This document shows, in pieces, positions 27,106-37,800 of a stretch of DNA of 64,000 nt. Position numbers and translations under genes: made by a program. The notes below the pieces were generated by a model. It did no database searches. It worked only from the letters and a program-made list of their open reading frames with translations, and had not been told where the DNA came from. Source of the DNA: Pyronema omphalodes (taxonomy: Eukaryota; Ascomycota; Pezizomycetes; Pezizales; Pyronemataceae); NCBI GenBank assembly GCA_024516155.1, contig JAJJXM010000002.1:992001-1056000 (forward strand). The letters run 5' to 3'. Within the stretch, counting starts at the first letter, position 1. Each line of letters begins with the position of its first letter.

Positions 27106-27134
27106 TAAGGCTAAGGCTAAGGCTAAGGCTAAGG
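27106..27134. repeat. TAAGGC hexamer array, about 5 units
   Basis: The six-base unit TAAGGC is repeated nearly five times without interruption. It resembles, but is not, the TTAGGG/CCCTAA telomeric hexamer, so I treat it as an ordinary microsatellite. Confidence 0.85.
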
Positions 27135-27990
27135 ATTGTGGTTCGTGATTCGTGGTTCATGACGCGGCTTACCTCCTCATTTAAGTCTGTGTATCTCAGC
27201 TTCACTTTGCCTCAGCCTCGGGCCTCAGTTCGCCTTAATCTTAGCCTTAATCTTGCGTCTTGTGATTTGCCTCCTCATTCAGTTTGCCTCATCTTCATCC
27301 CCAGCCTTACTCTTGCCTCCTCATTCAGTAACTCAGTAAATAATTAAAACCGGCGATCAAAGGTTCTAAAGTTCTAGGCTTCATGTGTGCTTAAACTATT
27401 TCTAAGTGCACCAGACATATTTACATCTGTTTACTATGTAAGTGTACTTGGAGTCTGAGCGTATGTAGATAGATAGTCTCTGTATATACTTATACAGATA
27501 CTGGGGTATATGTTCTATCTTAACCTCGGTCGGAAGTTTAGAATCTCTACTTTTCTAGTTTTCCAGATTATTTTCCAGCTTCTTTTCTATTTATATAGTT
27601 TTCCAATTTATCCATATATTTTTCCATTTTCTTATTTTTCCATTGCGCTACCATTTTTTATACTGCATTCAACTTTTGATTTTACTTTTACTCTTTGATT
27701 TCAATTTTTGATTTTTGGTTTTTCCAAAACCACAGCAAGCAACATCAACAACAACAACGTTACCGGTTTTGTTTAACAAAGATTTGTGCCGTTCACTTGC
27801 TCTGGTGCTAAGATAAATATACAGTCAAATGTAGAACTTTTATGGTTAGTTTATGTACGGCGCTCCAAATCTACCTTTTTCCCCGGAGCCGCGTCGGAGC
27901 TGCGAGCCGTTAGTTTAGTTTAGTTTGGTTTTATTTTTGATACGCCTTTTTGTGACTTTCCTGCCTTTCTTTTCGTGCCTTTGCGCCTTT

Positions 27991-28003
27991 CCTTTCGTGA
28001 CTT
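27991..28003. repeat. LINE target-site duplication, left copy
   Basis: CCTTTCGTGACTT here matches the copy at 51963-51975 exactly. The left copy adjoins the A-rich 3' tail of the minus-strand LINE. The surrounding sequence contains other TTTCGTG-like words, so the precise ends could shift by a base or two. Confidence 0.8.
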
Positions 28004-28411
28004 GTTTTGTTTGTTTTGTTTTGTATCATACACTGTTCGAGGCCTGAAAGGCCTATGCAGGAAGAAAGAAATCCTGGTATCCCGTCCTCGTGGCCAAGAC
28101 CACCTAGTGAGGCGCCCCTATCTCCTATCCCCGTTACACACCCCGAAGTAAAAAATAAAAAGAAAAAAGAAAATACTCAGTCAAACCGTGCGCCCCCAGA
28201 AAAGAAAAGAAAAGAAAGAAAAGAAAATGAAAAAGGAAAGGAGACAAAGTCGCTTAGAAGCGGACTGCTCTAATACATCGCGAGAAAAAACAGAGGAAAC
28301 CAAAGATACGCGTCTTATCCCAACGAAAAAAGAAAAAAGGAAAATCCCCGCATCCCGTATCACCTCATTCCCCGTATCCTCCCATTTTGGCCTCACCCAC
28401 CCGTGCCGTTC

Positions 28412-30796
28412 TCATTCCACATAGCGCCTACCCACCTCCGTGGCTGCTAGGAATTCCAAGATCGCTTTGGTAAGCCGATCGTCCGAAAAAATCTCCACCG
28501 CCTTCAGCCTTCCCCGCCGTCGCCGCGGCTTTCCAGTTATTTTTTCCACCTCTTGAGCGAGTACCTCGTACTCACGTTGCCAGCGATCGCAGGCACCAAA
28601 CAGGTGGCCTCGCGTTTGGCGTTCTCCGGAATCGCACCACCAACAGCGATCGGAGTCTTTCTTCTTTATGCGCACCAGGTGGGTGCCTATCAGCGCGTGA
28701 CCGGAGGCTATCTGGTAGAATACCGCAGCCCGGTGTTTCGGCACGGTTTTTAGGCCGTCGCGGATGCCCCACTTCTTTCGTGGGCGGTAGGCTGCGTTGA
28801 GGTCGGTACGCTGGCGTACCCACTTCGATGCGATCGCCTTGGGGATCTCCGTTACTGCGCGGTTGACGTGCGCCAGCGACGTCCAAGGGAGGGGGGAGCA
28901 GGCGGGGTTTGCACACCCTCGGAGGGGGGGGGCCAAGCAACGGTGGCTTGTACCGTGTTTTGCTGCTGCGTCCGCAGCTTCGTTTTCGAGGATGTCGCTG
29001 TGTCCGGGTACCCACCGGAAGACCACCTCGATGCCGGTGAAGGCGCGGAGTTTTGCGACCTCCGTCGCGATCAGGCGCTGCAAGATCTGGCCCGGGCCAG
29101 GCACGTCGGAGAGCAGGCGCTGCAGCGCAGCCTGTGCATCGGAGAAAATAGTGAGGAGCGGGGGGGGGCGGGCCACTGAGTAATGGTAATTATCCCAGTA
29201 ATCGCGCAGGGCCATCAGCATGGCATGAAGCTCGGCGTCGTACACCTCTGCATGACGTCCCACGCAGAAGGAGGAGGGGGTGAGAATGCCTCTCACGTAA
29301 CGAACGAAGCCTGAACCAGAAACATCTTCTATGCGAGACCCGTCGGTCCAAACGCAGGCGGAGCCAAGGTTTCTCCATTGTAGGGCGCATTCGGTTGCTT
29401 CGTCCCTCGATGCGATGACGACGGTACCGGGGAACTGTTGGGGGAGAGGGGGGAAGACCCTCTCGACGTGATGGAAGCCCGAACGAGTTGTGGCGCGCTG
29501 AGTCAGTTGCCTGACGATGTCGGCGGTCGGAGACGGGGGGCTGGATCCGGGGGGGGCTGGGCGGGTAAGAAGTCGCGCTCTGAAGCGGGCTTCCCGTCCG
29601 CGCACGAGGGATTCTGCCGGTCGCGTCGCGCTTTCTGCTGCCAGAAAGCCGAGCGGGGTTGTACGGAAGCAGCCGGTGATGGCCCGTGCCTGCTTGTTGA
29701 GGACGAGTTGGAGACGGGACAGGTGCCCAGCGTCTCGGGAGGGGAGTCGGCGGATGGCGTTAATTTCTATGCCGTAGGTAGCAACGGATTGCACCACCGC
29801 TTGTTGAAGATTAGCGGTGCTGCCTGCGGGGAGCCCGTATTTCTTGCACAAGCGTGCAATTTGTGCTTGTTGTTGCGAGGCCCGGGAGAGCCATTTCTGG
29901 CGATGCTGGTTAAAGGTGAGTTTTGCGTCCAGCCAGTAACCTAACCACCGAACAGCGGTTTCGGAATACCGAATGGAGTGGGTTCCCACCGTTACTGTGA
30001 GGGAGTCGGGGTTCGGGGGAGAGCGTCTGCGGGAGAAAAGGATTGCTTCCGTCTTTTCTGATTCGAACACTACCGCGTTCGCTTCACCCCACGCGAGGCA
30101 GAGGGACGCGCATCGATCTAACTTGGTGGTGACGTCAGTCGCTGACGCGCCTTTCACGAGCCACGTGACGTCATCGACGAAGGACAGTCCCAGCGTTCCT
30201 CCGACCTCCGCTTCCACCATCTTCGCCAGATCCGCTATGTACAGCAGAAACAATATCGGGGACACGGGGGAGCCTTGGGGCAACCCAGTGTCTGTGTCTA
30301 TCGGCTCGCCAGCCTCCCCTGCGAGGAAAATCTCAACTCGCCTACCTCTCATGAAGCTCGTCACCCAGCGAACAAGACCTTCGTCAAAGGTCGCTCTACG
30401 CAGCTTATTGGTTAAGCAAACGCTGTTGACGGTAGGAAACGCGCCCTTAACATCCATCAAGAGAGCGCCTGCTAAAGCCTTTTCCTCCCAAGCAGCCTCG
30501 ACGAACCCTACCAAAACCGCCGCCGCGTCCGCCGCCGACTTGTTCGTCCTCCCCCCAAACTGCCCGTCATGTAGGATCCCCGTGGGCTCAGCCTCTTGTG
30601 TGAGCAGCACCGCTACCACTTTTTCAACCAGCTTGCCAAAGCAGCTGAGCAAGGAGATGATCCGAAAGCTTTTTGCACGCGAGTAGCTCGGCTTTCCCGG
30701 CTTCGGGATGCACACCCCCTTTGCGATCTTCCAGTCGCGGGGATGATACCCCAGGCGTATGCAATGTTTCACCACCGCAACAACCCGGTCCGGATC
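28412..30796 (-). pseudogene. LINE ORF2, 3' part: reverse transcriptase, RNase H, zinc motif (split by insertion)
   Basis: This is codons 463-1256 of the LINE ORF2, cut off from its 5' part by the Gypsy insertion at 30797. In full-protein numbering, the RT motifs include LLMDVKGAF (catalytic Asp577), GLPQGSPVSP and FVDD (Asp670, Asp671). RNase H spans about 943-1075, with WTDGS, the Glu of DAELHA, the Asp of FSDAQ and the Asp of NEAAD. A CWWC...H...C zinc motif lies at about 1180-1198 and the protein ends YVE. The frame is undamaged. The 5' coding length (1391 nt) plus this part read from the end of the duplication (2380 nt) is 3771 nt, exactly 1257 codons. It is separated from the start of its gene and presumably not translated as such. 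Confidence 0.9.
30792..30796. repeat. Target-site duplication of Gypsy element A, left copy (GGATC)
   Basis: GGATC directly precedes the TGTCAC start of the left LTR of element A and is matched by GGATC at 48706-48710 directly after the right LTR. Five base pairs is the usual duplication length for Ty3/Gypsy integrases. Confidence 0.92.
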
Positions 30797-31439
30797 TGTC
30801 ACACCCTAAAATGTGTGAGAATAGAATTGGTATCATATATAACGCAATGGAGAATATGGCAAACTCGACAGAGAATGAATAGTCAGATTAGTATCCCGGG
30901 CCGGAACCCCCAGAGGAGCTCCGACAAGCCACGTCACGTGATTCGTGACTTTCCGATAGGACCTCACGAGGATCCCGGCCCGAGGCGTCGCAACTATTAT
31001 TCAATGTCAGTTTGGGAGGATTCAGAAGAGAAGAGATTGGGGAACACTTACCTCATGGGTGTCGACTTACCCTTGAGCAACTACGAACGACGCTGATGGA
31101 GAACGAAGACGAAGACGAAAGGACACCTCCTTATACTTGAGGAGTGTTCGGAAGTTCACGGCTACAAAGGGGTCTGCATCGGAAGAGAGTTCCAAGGATG
31201 TGCAGAGCGGTGCGACGAAATCATCCGGTCTTACTTAGTTGGGTGAATGGTCAGCCAGGAAAACAAGGCAGAGTCTAGTCGGCAAACAGGAGTGGGGCTA
31301 TGGACAAGGGTCAAGATTGCTAAGGCATGAGACGACGTCCATAAGCATGCAACCCTCTCAAGGAAACTGTTTGGTGGAACCGATATGACGCGCCCTTAGG
31401 CTATTGACTACCAACCAAGGAACAGCTCGGCGTTTGCAT

Positions 31440-31525
31440 CCACACCAGGGTGTGGCTGCGCGCAAGTGCGCGCAGGTGGAGCCATAATGACATCACACAG
31501 GAATGTGTCGGAGTGATCCACTCCG
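31440..31525. promoter_or_regulatory. Cluster of four palindromes in LTR U3
   Basis: Four perfect inverted repeats lie within 86 bp: CCACACC-AG-GGTGTGG (31440-31455); CTGCGCGCA-AG-TGCGCGCAG (31456-31475); ACACA-GGAA-TGTGT (31495-31508); and CGGAGTG-ATC-CACTCCG (31509-31525). The first two abut and share the AG spacer. All four recur in the other three LTRs. Their position about 390-470 bp upstream of the TATA box suggests regulator-binding sites or an enhancer-like block; function is inferred only. Confidence 0.6.
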
Positions 31526-31913
31526 GTAGGGCAGGGATGCCTTATGATGTCAGATTCCTCCATTCGCAATCGAGATTCTCTAGGGAGATCTATGATAGCA
31601 CGACTCACAAGATAAATGACTCACATGTTATTTGTCAGAGGAGTTCATGCATTATGCAGTCAAGCGGAGTTGCCCTCCCATATGACTCATAACCCTGACA
31701 CCTGATTGGAAGGTGTGGTAGTACAGAGAGGAATGTCAAGGATTAGTCTGACGATAGCAAGCATCATGCAAGCAAGTAATCAATATGATTACGCACTTTG
31801 TATGATGCAATCTATCAGCAGATGCGTCTCAGAAATGACTCTTGTCTTATCTCCTAGGCTCAGTTTGGAAATTGGTTCCCTAGGAAGTCTGGGCGAACTT
31901 GTAGACGAAAGTC

Positions 31914-31920
31914 TATAAAA
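31914..31920 (+). promoter_or_regulatory. LTR TATA box of element A
   Basis: TATAAAA, followed by a pyrimidine-rich stretch (CCTTTGTCTTCCCTCTCC), is the only canonical core promoter seen in the LTR. It lies 102 nt upstream of the inferred RNA 5' end at 32016, a normal distance for fungal promoters. Confidence 0.65.
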
Positions 31921-32207
31921 GAGCCTTTGTCTTCCCTCTCCTTCCTCCATCATCAACCATTTGATCCTCTACGCAACGATACCTATTTACACCAACGAAT
32001 ACCTCCGAAGACAACCCTTAAGTTTATTCCGCCTGTGATCGATTAATTCTCTTCCTAGCTTTATCTTTGGATAAGCTCTATTAGTTCTTGGGAACGAAGT
32101 GTCTGTCTGTTCTTGGGAACGAAGTGTCTGTCAACACTGAGGACGAAGCACTAGAGATACAATCGGATAAGCCTCTGCATAGTCGAAGCTGTGCCCAGGT
32201 TCACACT

Positions 32208-32219
32208 ATAAACTTAAGG
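32208..32219 (+). other. Self-priming primer-binding site of element A
   Basis: ATAAACTTAAGG starts two bases after the LTR end and is the perfect reverse complement of CCTTAAGTTTAT at 32016-32027 inside the LTR. It does not begin with TGG, so a tRNA 3' end is an unlikely primer. In Tf1/sushi elements the RNA 5' end folds back on a site at this position and primes minus-strand synthesis. Mechanism is inferred from that family. Confidence 0.75.
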
Positions 32220-32314
32220 CTACAAGCTACCAAGTTTATTAATCGATACGATAACGAAAAGACCCTCTTCTAGGGCAAGCAAGATCAATTTCACAAAGCA
32301 CCTACTACTCAGCA

Positions 32315-33302
32315 ATGTCCTCCTACCGCAGAATCACTGCATCCCCGGCAGCCCGTCACGATGACGATGTTTCCATGGGAGATATGGTGGAAGTCCATCG
32401 CCCTCAATCATGGGACCAACTCTCTGCAGCTGGTAAAGCTGTAGTTCGCCAGGGAACCACTGTCAGCAGGGACCAGCTTCCAGAATGGTTCGTCAAGATG
32501 GTGGACAGGATGGAGACAACTGAACAAGATGTGCAGGCATTGATTGAAGCCCTGAAGAAAGAAGGAGTTTCTGTACAGACCGATATGCAAAACGTCAAGA
32601 ATCTGTACCAAGAAATGTCAGGCATTATGCAAAATGCCTACGATGTTGTTATTCGACAAGGCGACATCGACAGAGAACTCAACCAAACAGCCATTGTTAG
32701 ACTCATCCAGTCAAGCAATGAATTCAGTTCTCAGGTTTGGAACGCCCTTGGTGAACTAGCCACGGACGCTCAAGAAAAGCAAACAGCCAACCATCAGGCT
32801 GTTCAACAACTCAACATTGGTGTACAAATCATCAATGATTACCTCCAAGGATTCTCCAACCATCAACAAGGATGGAACTTCGGTGTTGAAGGCTGGGCAG
32901 CCACAAAGAACCAGGCTGACCAACAAAGGGACGAGCAAATCCGTCTTTTAGCCCACAATGAGCAAGAACAGCAACGAAGGCTTTTGGAGTACGAGACAGA
33001 GAGGGAAAATGAGAAGAAGGAGATTATCGATAAGGTCATTCAAAGGGTCATGGATCTGACAGCCAATAATCAACCTATCGATGCACAGTCACTTGCGGAT
33101 GCGGTACAGGACGAACCCCAACGCAGAACTGTCTCCCCAAGCATTTTTCAGGTGGCAGTAGACACAAATCTACCACCCTCTAGAAACGACACACCCCCTC
33201 CAGCAGCAGGAGGAAATGGAGGACGAGGCAATGGCCCTCCAAGAAGAAGGGTTACCATTCCCCCTCCTGAGCCCTCCGATGATGGTCAAGGAAGACCCGG
33301 AC
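32315..33302 (+). pseudogene. Element A gag, 5' part (interrupted by element B)
   Basis: This holds the first 329 codons plus one base of gag, starting MSSYRRITAS, matching gag of B almost residue for residue. It contains a Gln-rich region with coiled-coil character (about residues 60-260). The frame then enters the inverted LTR of B at 33303 and stops within two codons. The last five bases, CGGAC, are the target duplication of B. Confidence 0.92.
33298..33302. repeat. Target-site duplication of element B, left copy (CGGAC)
   Basis: CGGAC precedes the TGTGAACC LTR end at 33303 and is matched by CGGAC at 42245-42249 after the other end. Keeping one copy restores the full gag frame of element A. 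Confidence 0.92.
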
Positions 33303-34701
33303 TGTGAACCTGGGCACAGCTTCGTCTATGCAGAGGCTTTTCCGATTGTATCTCTAGTGCTTCGTTCTCAGTGTTGACAGACACTTCGTTCCCAAGAACA
33401 GACAGACACTTCGTTCCCAAGAACTAATAGAGCTTATCCAAAGATAAAGCTAGGAAGAGAATTAATCGATCACAGGCGGAATAAACTTAAGGGTTGTCTT
33501 CGTTGGTGATAATAGGTATCGTCGCGTAGAGGATCAAATGGTTGATGATGGAGGAGAGAGAGGGAAGACAAAGGCTCTTTTATAGACTTTCGTCTACAAG
33601 TTCGCCCAGACTTCCTAGGGAACCAATTTCCAAACTGAGCCTAGGAGATAAGACAAGAGTCATTTCTGAGACGCATCTGCTGATAGATTGCATCATACGA
33701 AGTGCGTAATCATATTGATTACTTGCTTGCATGATGCTTGCTATCGTCAGACTAATCCTTGACATTCCTCTTTGTACTACCACACCTTCCAATCAGGTGT
33801 CAGGGTTATGAGTCATATGGGAGGGCAACTCCGCTTGACTGCATAATGCATGAACTCCTCTGACAAATAACATGTGAGTCATTTATCTTGTGAGTCGTGC
33901 TATCATAGATCTCCCTAGAGAATCTCGATTGCGAATGGAGGAATCTGACATCATAAGGCATCCATGCCCTACCGGAGTGGATCACTCCGACACATTCCTG
34001 TGTGATGTCATTATGGCTCCACCTGCGCGCACTTGCGCGCAGCCACACCCTGGTGTGGATGCAAACGCCGAGCTGTTCCTTGGTTGGTAGTCAATAGCCT
34101 AAGGGCGCGTCATATCGGTTCCACCAAACAGTTTCCTTGAGAGGGTTGCACGCTTATGGACGTCGTCTCATGCCTTAGCAATCTTGACCCTTGTCCATAG
34201 CCCCACTCCTGTTTGCCGACTAGACTCTGCCTTGTCTTCCTGGCTGACCATTCACCCAACTAAGTAACACCGGATGATTTCGTCGCACCGCTCTGCACAT
34301 CCTTGGAACTCTCTTCCGATGCAGACCCCTTTGTAGCCGTGAACTTCCGAACACTCCTCAAGTATAAGGAGGTGTCCTTTCGTCTTCGTCTTCGTTCTCC
34401 ATCAGCGTCGTTCGTAGTTGCTCAAGGGTAAGTCGACACCCATGAGGTAAGTGTTCCCCAATCTCTTCTCTTCTGAATCCTCCCAAACTGACATTGAATA
34501 ATAGTTGCGACGCCTCGGGCCGGGATCCTCGTGAGGTCCTATCGGAAAGTCACGAATCACGTGACGTGGCTTGTCGGAGCTCCTCTGGGGGTTCCGGCCC
34601 GGGATACTAATCTGACTATTCATTCTCTGTCGAGTTTGCCATATTCTCCATTGCGTTATATATGATACCAATTCTATCCTCACACATTTTAGGGTGTGAC
34701 A
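33303..34701 (-). repeat. Element B 3' LTR (1399 bp)
   Basis: It reads on the plus strand from TGTGAACC to GGTGTGACA, the reverse complement of the LTR of A, and has the same palindrome cluster and TATA box. I found no difference from the other LTR of B when comparing by eye. Confidence 0.95.
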
Positions 34702-34714
34702 CCACCTCTCCCCT
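34702..34714 (-). other. Polypurine tract of element B
   Basis: AGGGGAGAGGTGG on the minus strand abuts the 3' LTR. This is the expected plus-strand DNA primer site and is identical to the tract of A at 47284-47296. Confidence 0.8.
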
Positions 34715-34872
34715 GTTCAAGCTTCGTCCCGAAGCTCGTAGTTCATCTTTCTGTGATCGCACCACGCCGTAGCCTAGTGACTTAAGTGATCAATTTTGGA
34801 TGTAGTCCTCCAGCCCCTACATCCTACTACCAACGCTACCTGATGAAAACCACATGGGAAAAACATCAAGCA

Positions 34873-37800
34873 TTAGTCTTTGAGTCGGTAGTCCCTCGGA
34901 GAATCAGGATACTTGAGATGGAAATCTCTTAGCTTCTCCTGACCTCCTACTGAAAAGTTGTCGAAGGGTTCTGCCGTCCAGTCTTTCTTGTTGGGCCACC
35001 CTAGCCATTTGACGAGGTAAAGTACTCTGCTGCCTGATTTGTAGCTGCTCATAATTTCGTCTATGTCGTACTCCTCGCTTCCCTCAACATCGTCTGCTTC
35101 CCGAAGAATTTTGTTTGGGTCTGGTGGAGTTCTGGTTCCAGTGTGGAAGGGCTCCAGTAGGGAAGTGTGGAAGACATTGTGAATCTTCCATCTTCTTGGT
35201 AGTGTGAGACGTATTGCTGTTGGGGATATGACCTTTTCGATTTGGAATGGACCATGTAATTTGTGATCCAATTTGTGTGATGGGCGTCTTGTTTTTATGT
35301 GTCGTCCATCGAGCATAACCAAGTCTCCAACCTGGTAAGTAGGGGCCTCCTTTCGCTGAAGGTCTGCATACTTCTTCATTCTTTCTTGTGCCTTCTGTAA
35401 TGCTGACCTAGCACCTTCATGCACTGTATGCATCCAATGAGCGTATGCTTTGCTGGCCGGGTTTTGCACAGCTGTTGGAATGGGATTGCTGGCAATGGGG
35501 TTGTAACCGTAATTCGCATAAAAAGGTGATAGTCCTGTAGCGCTGGTTACTGAGTTGTTGTAAGCGAACTCAGCCATTGGCAATAGATCAACCCAATCAT
35601 TCATCTCATGATTGACAAAGGAGCGGAGGTATGCTTCAATTGTCTGGTTAAGTCGTTCCGTCTGTCCATCTGTTTGAGGGTGGAACGCTGTGGACATTCT
35701 AGGTTTGATTGCTAGCGTCCCAAGAAATGCTTTCCAGGTGGTGCTTGTAAACCTGGAGTCCCTGTCCGACACAATATCCGTAGGTAGCCCATGTAACTTC
35801 CAAATTTCCTTCGCAAAGATTCTAACAAGGTCTGCAGTTGTCTTGCCGTCTTTTTGCAGCGGTATGAAGTGGGCCATCTTAGAGAATCTGTCAACTATTA
35901 CCCATAGTTGATCGCATCCATTGGATTCTGGTAGGTCGGTGATAAAGTCCATGGCGATTGATTGCCATGGGGCATAGGGTAGTTCCAAAGGTTGAAGTAA
36001 TCCGTACTTGAGGTGCCGTGCTTTTTTGTCTTTTTGACATTCCATACAACTCTTTACATAAGTTATTATTTGTTCTTCCATTCTTGGCCACCAGAAGTTC
36101 CTTCGTATTAATTCAATTGTTTTGTCCTGTCCGAAGTGACCTGCAATTTTCGAGTCATGTTCAGATTCCAGAACTGTCTTTACCAAATCCTTTGGTACCC
36201 ATAGTTTTTCCTTTCGATAGACTATGCCATTATCTATCGTCAATGGTTCCTTAATTTTCTTTGTTGCCTCCACGTAAATCTCATCCAGCTTACCAGCTTC
36301 CTTTACCATCTTTAAGAATTCTTCTGACCATTTAATAAAAGGAATAGAGGAAAGACGTGCTGAAGAAATAATAAATGATGTTCCTTCTCCAGCACTGCTG
36401 ATTGACGAAATGGATGCAAAATGACTCTTATGCAGGATCGTCGTAATCGGCTGATCTTCACCTCCCCCCTTTTCAGGTCGGAACTCCGGACGCCTAGATA
36501 GAGCATCAGGTTTCCCATTCTTAACCCCAGGTCTATAAAAAATCTTAAAGTCAACGCCAGCAAGCTCTTGAGCCCATCTAGCTTGACGTCGATTGAGTAC
36601 TTTTGTTGTTGTAAAGTACTCAAGGTTTTGGTGGTCGCTGTAAACTTGGACAGTGTGCATTGCTCCCTCAAGATATCGCCTCCATACTTTGAATGAGTCC
36701 ACAATAGCTAGCAGCTCCTTGTCATGGATCTCATAGTTTATCTCAGCAGGAGTGAATTTTCTTGAGTGGAAAGCAATTGGGTGCAACTTTCCATCTTCCC
36801 CCTTCTGGGATAGAACTGCGCCTAAAGCAAAATCTGAAGCATCTGTTTCAACAATGCAAACCTGTCTTGGGTCAAAATGACTTAAGATTGGTGCAGTAGT
36901 GAAACGACTTTTGAGCTCATCAAATGCTAGTTCCATAGCAACAGTCCATTCCCATTTCTTCGCATCGCCTTTTGTTGATTCTGTGAGGGGACGACATATC
37001 TTGGAGAAGTCCTTGATGAATCTGCGATAGAAGTTTGCGAATCCAAGAAAGCCCTGTGTTTCTTTCAAGGATTTTGGGGGTTCCCATACCAGGACTGTTT
37101 GTACCTTGTCCTTTGCCATTTCAATGCCATTTTCGCTGATAATATAACCCAGAAATTCCACTCTGTTTTGTCCCCAAACACATTTTTCCGGAGAGATAAC
37201 CAGCCCATTTTCTTCCAATCTTTTTAACACTTCCTTAACCAATTTGTCGTGTTCTTCCTCTGTCTCAGCATATATGAGAACATCATCAATATACGCAATC
37301 ACTCCCTGGTCCAACATGTCTCTAAAGATATGATTCATCATATCTTGGAATGTGGCTGGGGCATTGCTCAAGCCAAAAGGCATAACCGAAAATTCATATA
37401 ATCCATACCGGCATCGAAAGGCCGTTTTCCATTCATCTCCTTCTTTTATTCTGATGAGATGATATCCATTCTTGAGGTCCATTTTCGTAAATATTTTTGC
37501 TCCTCTAACTCTGTCTTGTAATTCTGACATGAGTGGGAGTGGGTACCGGTTGGCAATTGTAATTTTGTTGATGCCCCGGTAATCAACACATAACCGTAGA
37601 CCTCTGCCATGAGGCTTTGGGACAAAGAGAATAGGAGCTGCTGCTGGTGACTTGGAAGGTCTGATTTTACCAGTACGCAGCATATCCTTCAACCATTCTC
37701 TAAGTGTCTCTAGCTCAACTTCGTTGAGAGCATAGACAGGTCCCCAAGGAGGCTTTTCGCCTTCAACTAGGTCAATCGCATGGTCGTAGGGTTTGTGATC

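Larger units (their letters stand above)
20695..27990. other. Gene-poor region with low-complexity sequence
   Basis: This 7.3-kb stretch has no ORF with a recognisable domain. It is rich in simple and decayed repeats: CCGAA-type runs near 24955-24995, GATGCGAT-type runs near 25140-25200, ATCATCATG-type runs near 26700-26800 and a TAAGGC array near 27106. Weak protein-like ORFs occur at 21363-21482 and 22623-22886 (87 codons, ATG start, unrecognised). A short palindrome with 7-bp arms, GCTAGTG and CACTAGC, lies at about 22196-22217. Confidence 0.55.
30797..32205 (+). repeat. Element A 5' LTR (1409 bp)
   Basis: The LTR has TG...CA ends (TGTCACACCC...GGTTCACA). A TATA box lies at 31914-31920. 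A palindrome cluster lies at 31440-31525 and a 25-bp tandem duplication at 32084-32133. The inferred transcription start is near 32016, on the evidence of the self-priming match. Short ORFs inside it are conserved only because the LTRs are near-identical. Confidence 0.95.

Noticed and set aside
27106..27134. Interstitial telomere repeat
   Set aside because: The unit is TAAGGC, not the TTAGGG/CCCTAA telomeric unit.
31408..31918. ORFs of 66-93 codons repeated in all four LTRs (for example 31450-31692 and 34402-34683)
   Set aside because: They are identical only because the LTRs are near-identical; they have no domains, and several overlap the palindrome cluster or the promoter.
32206..32225. 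tRNA-primed primer-binding site
   Set aside because: The sequence after the LTR does not begin with TGG, and it matches the LTR itself over 12 bases.
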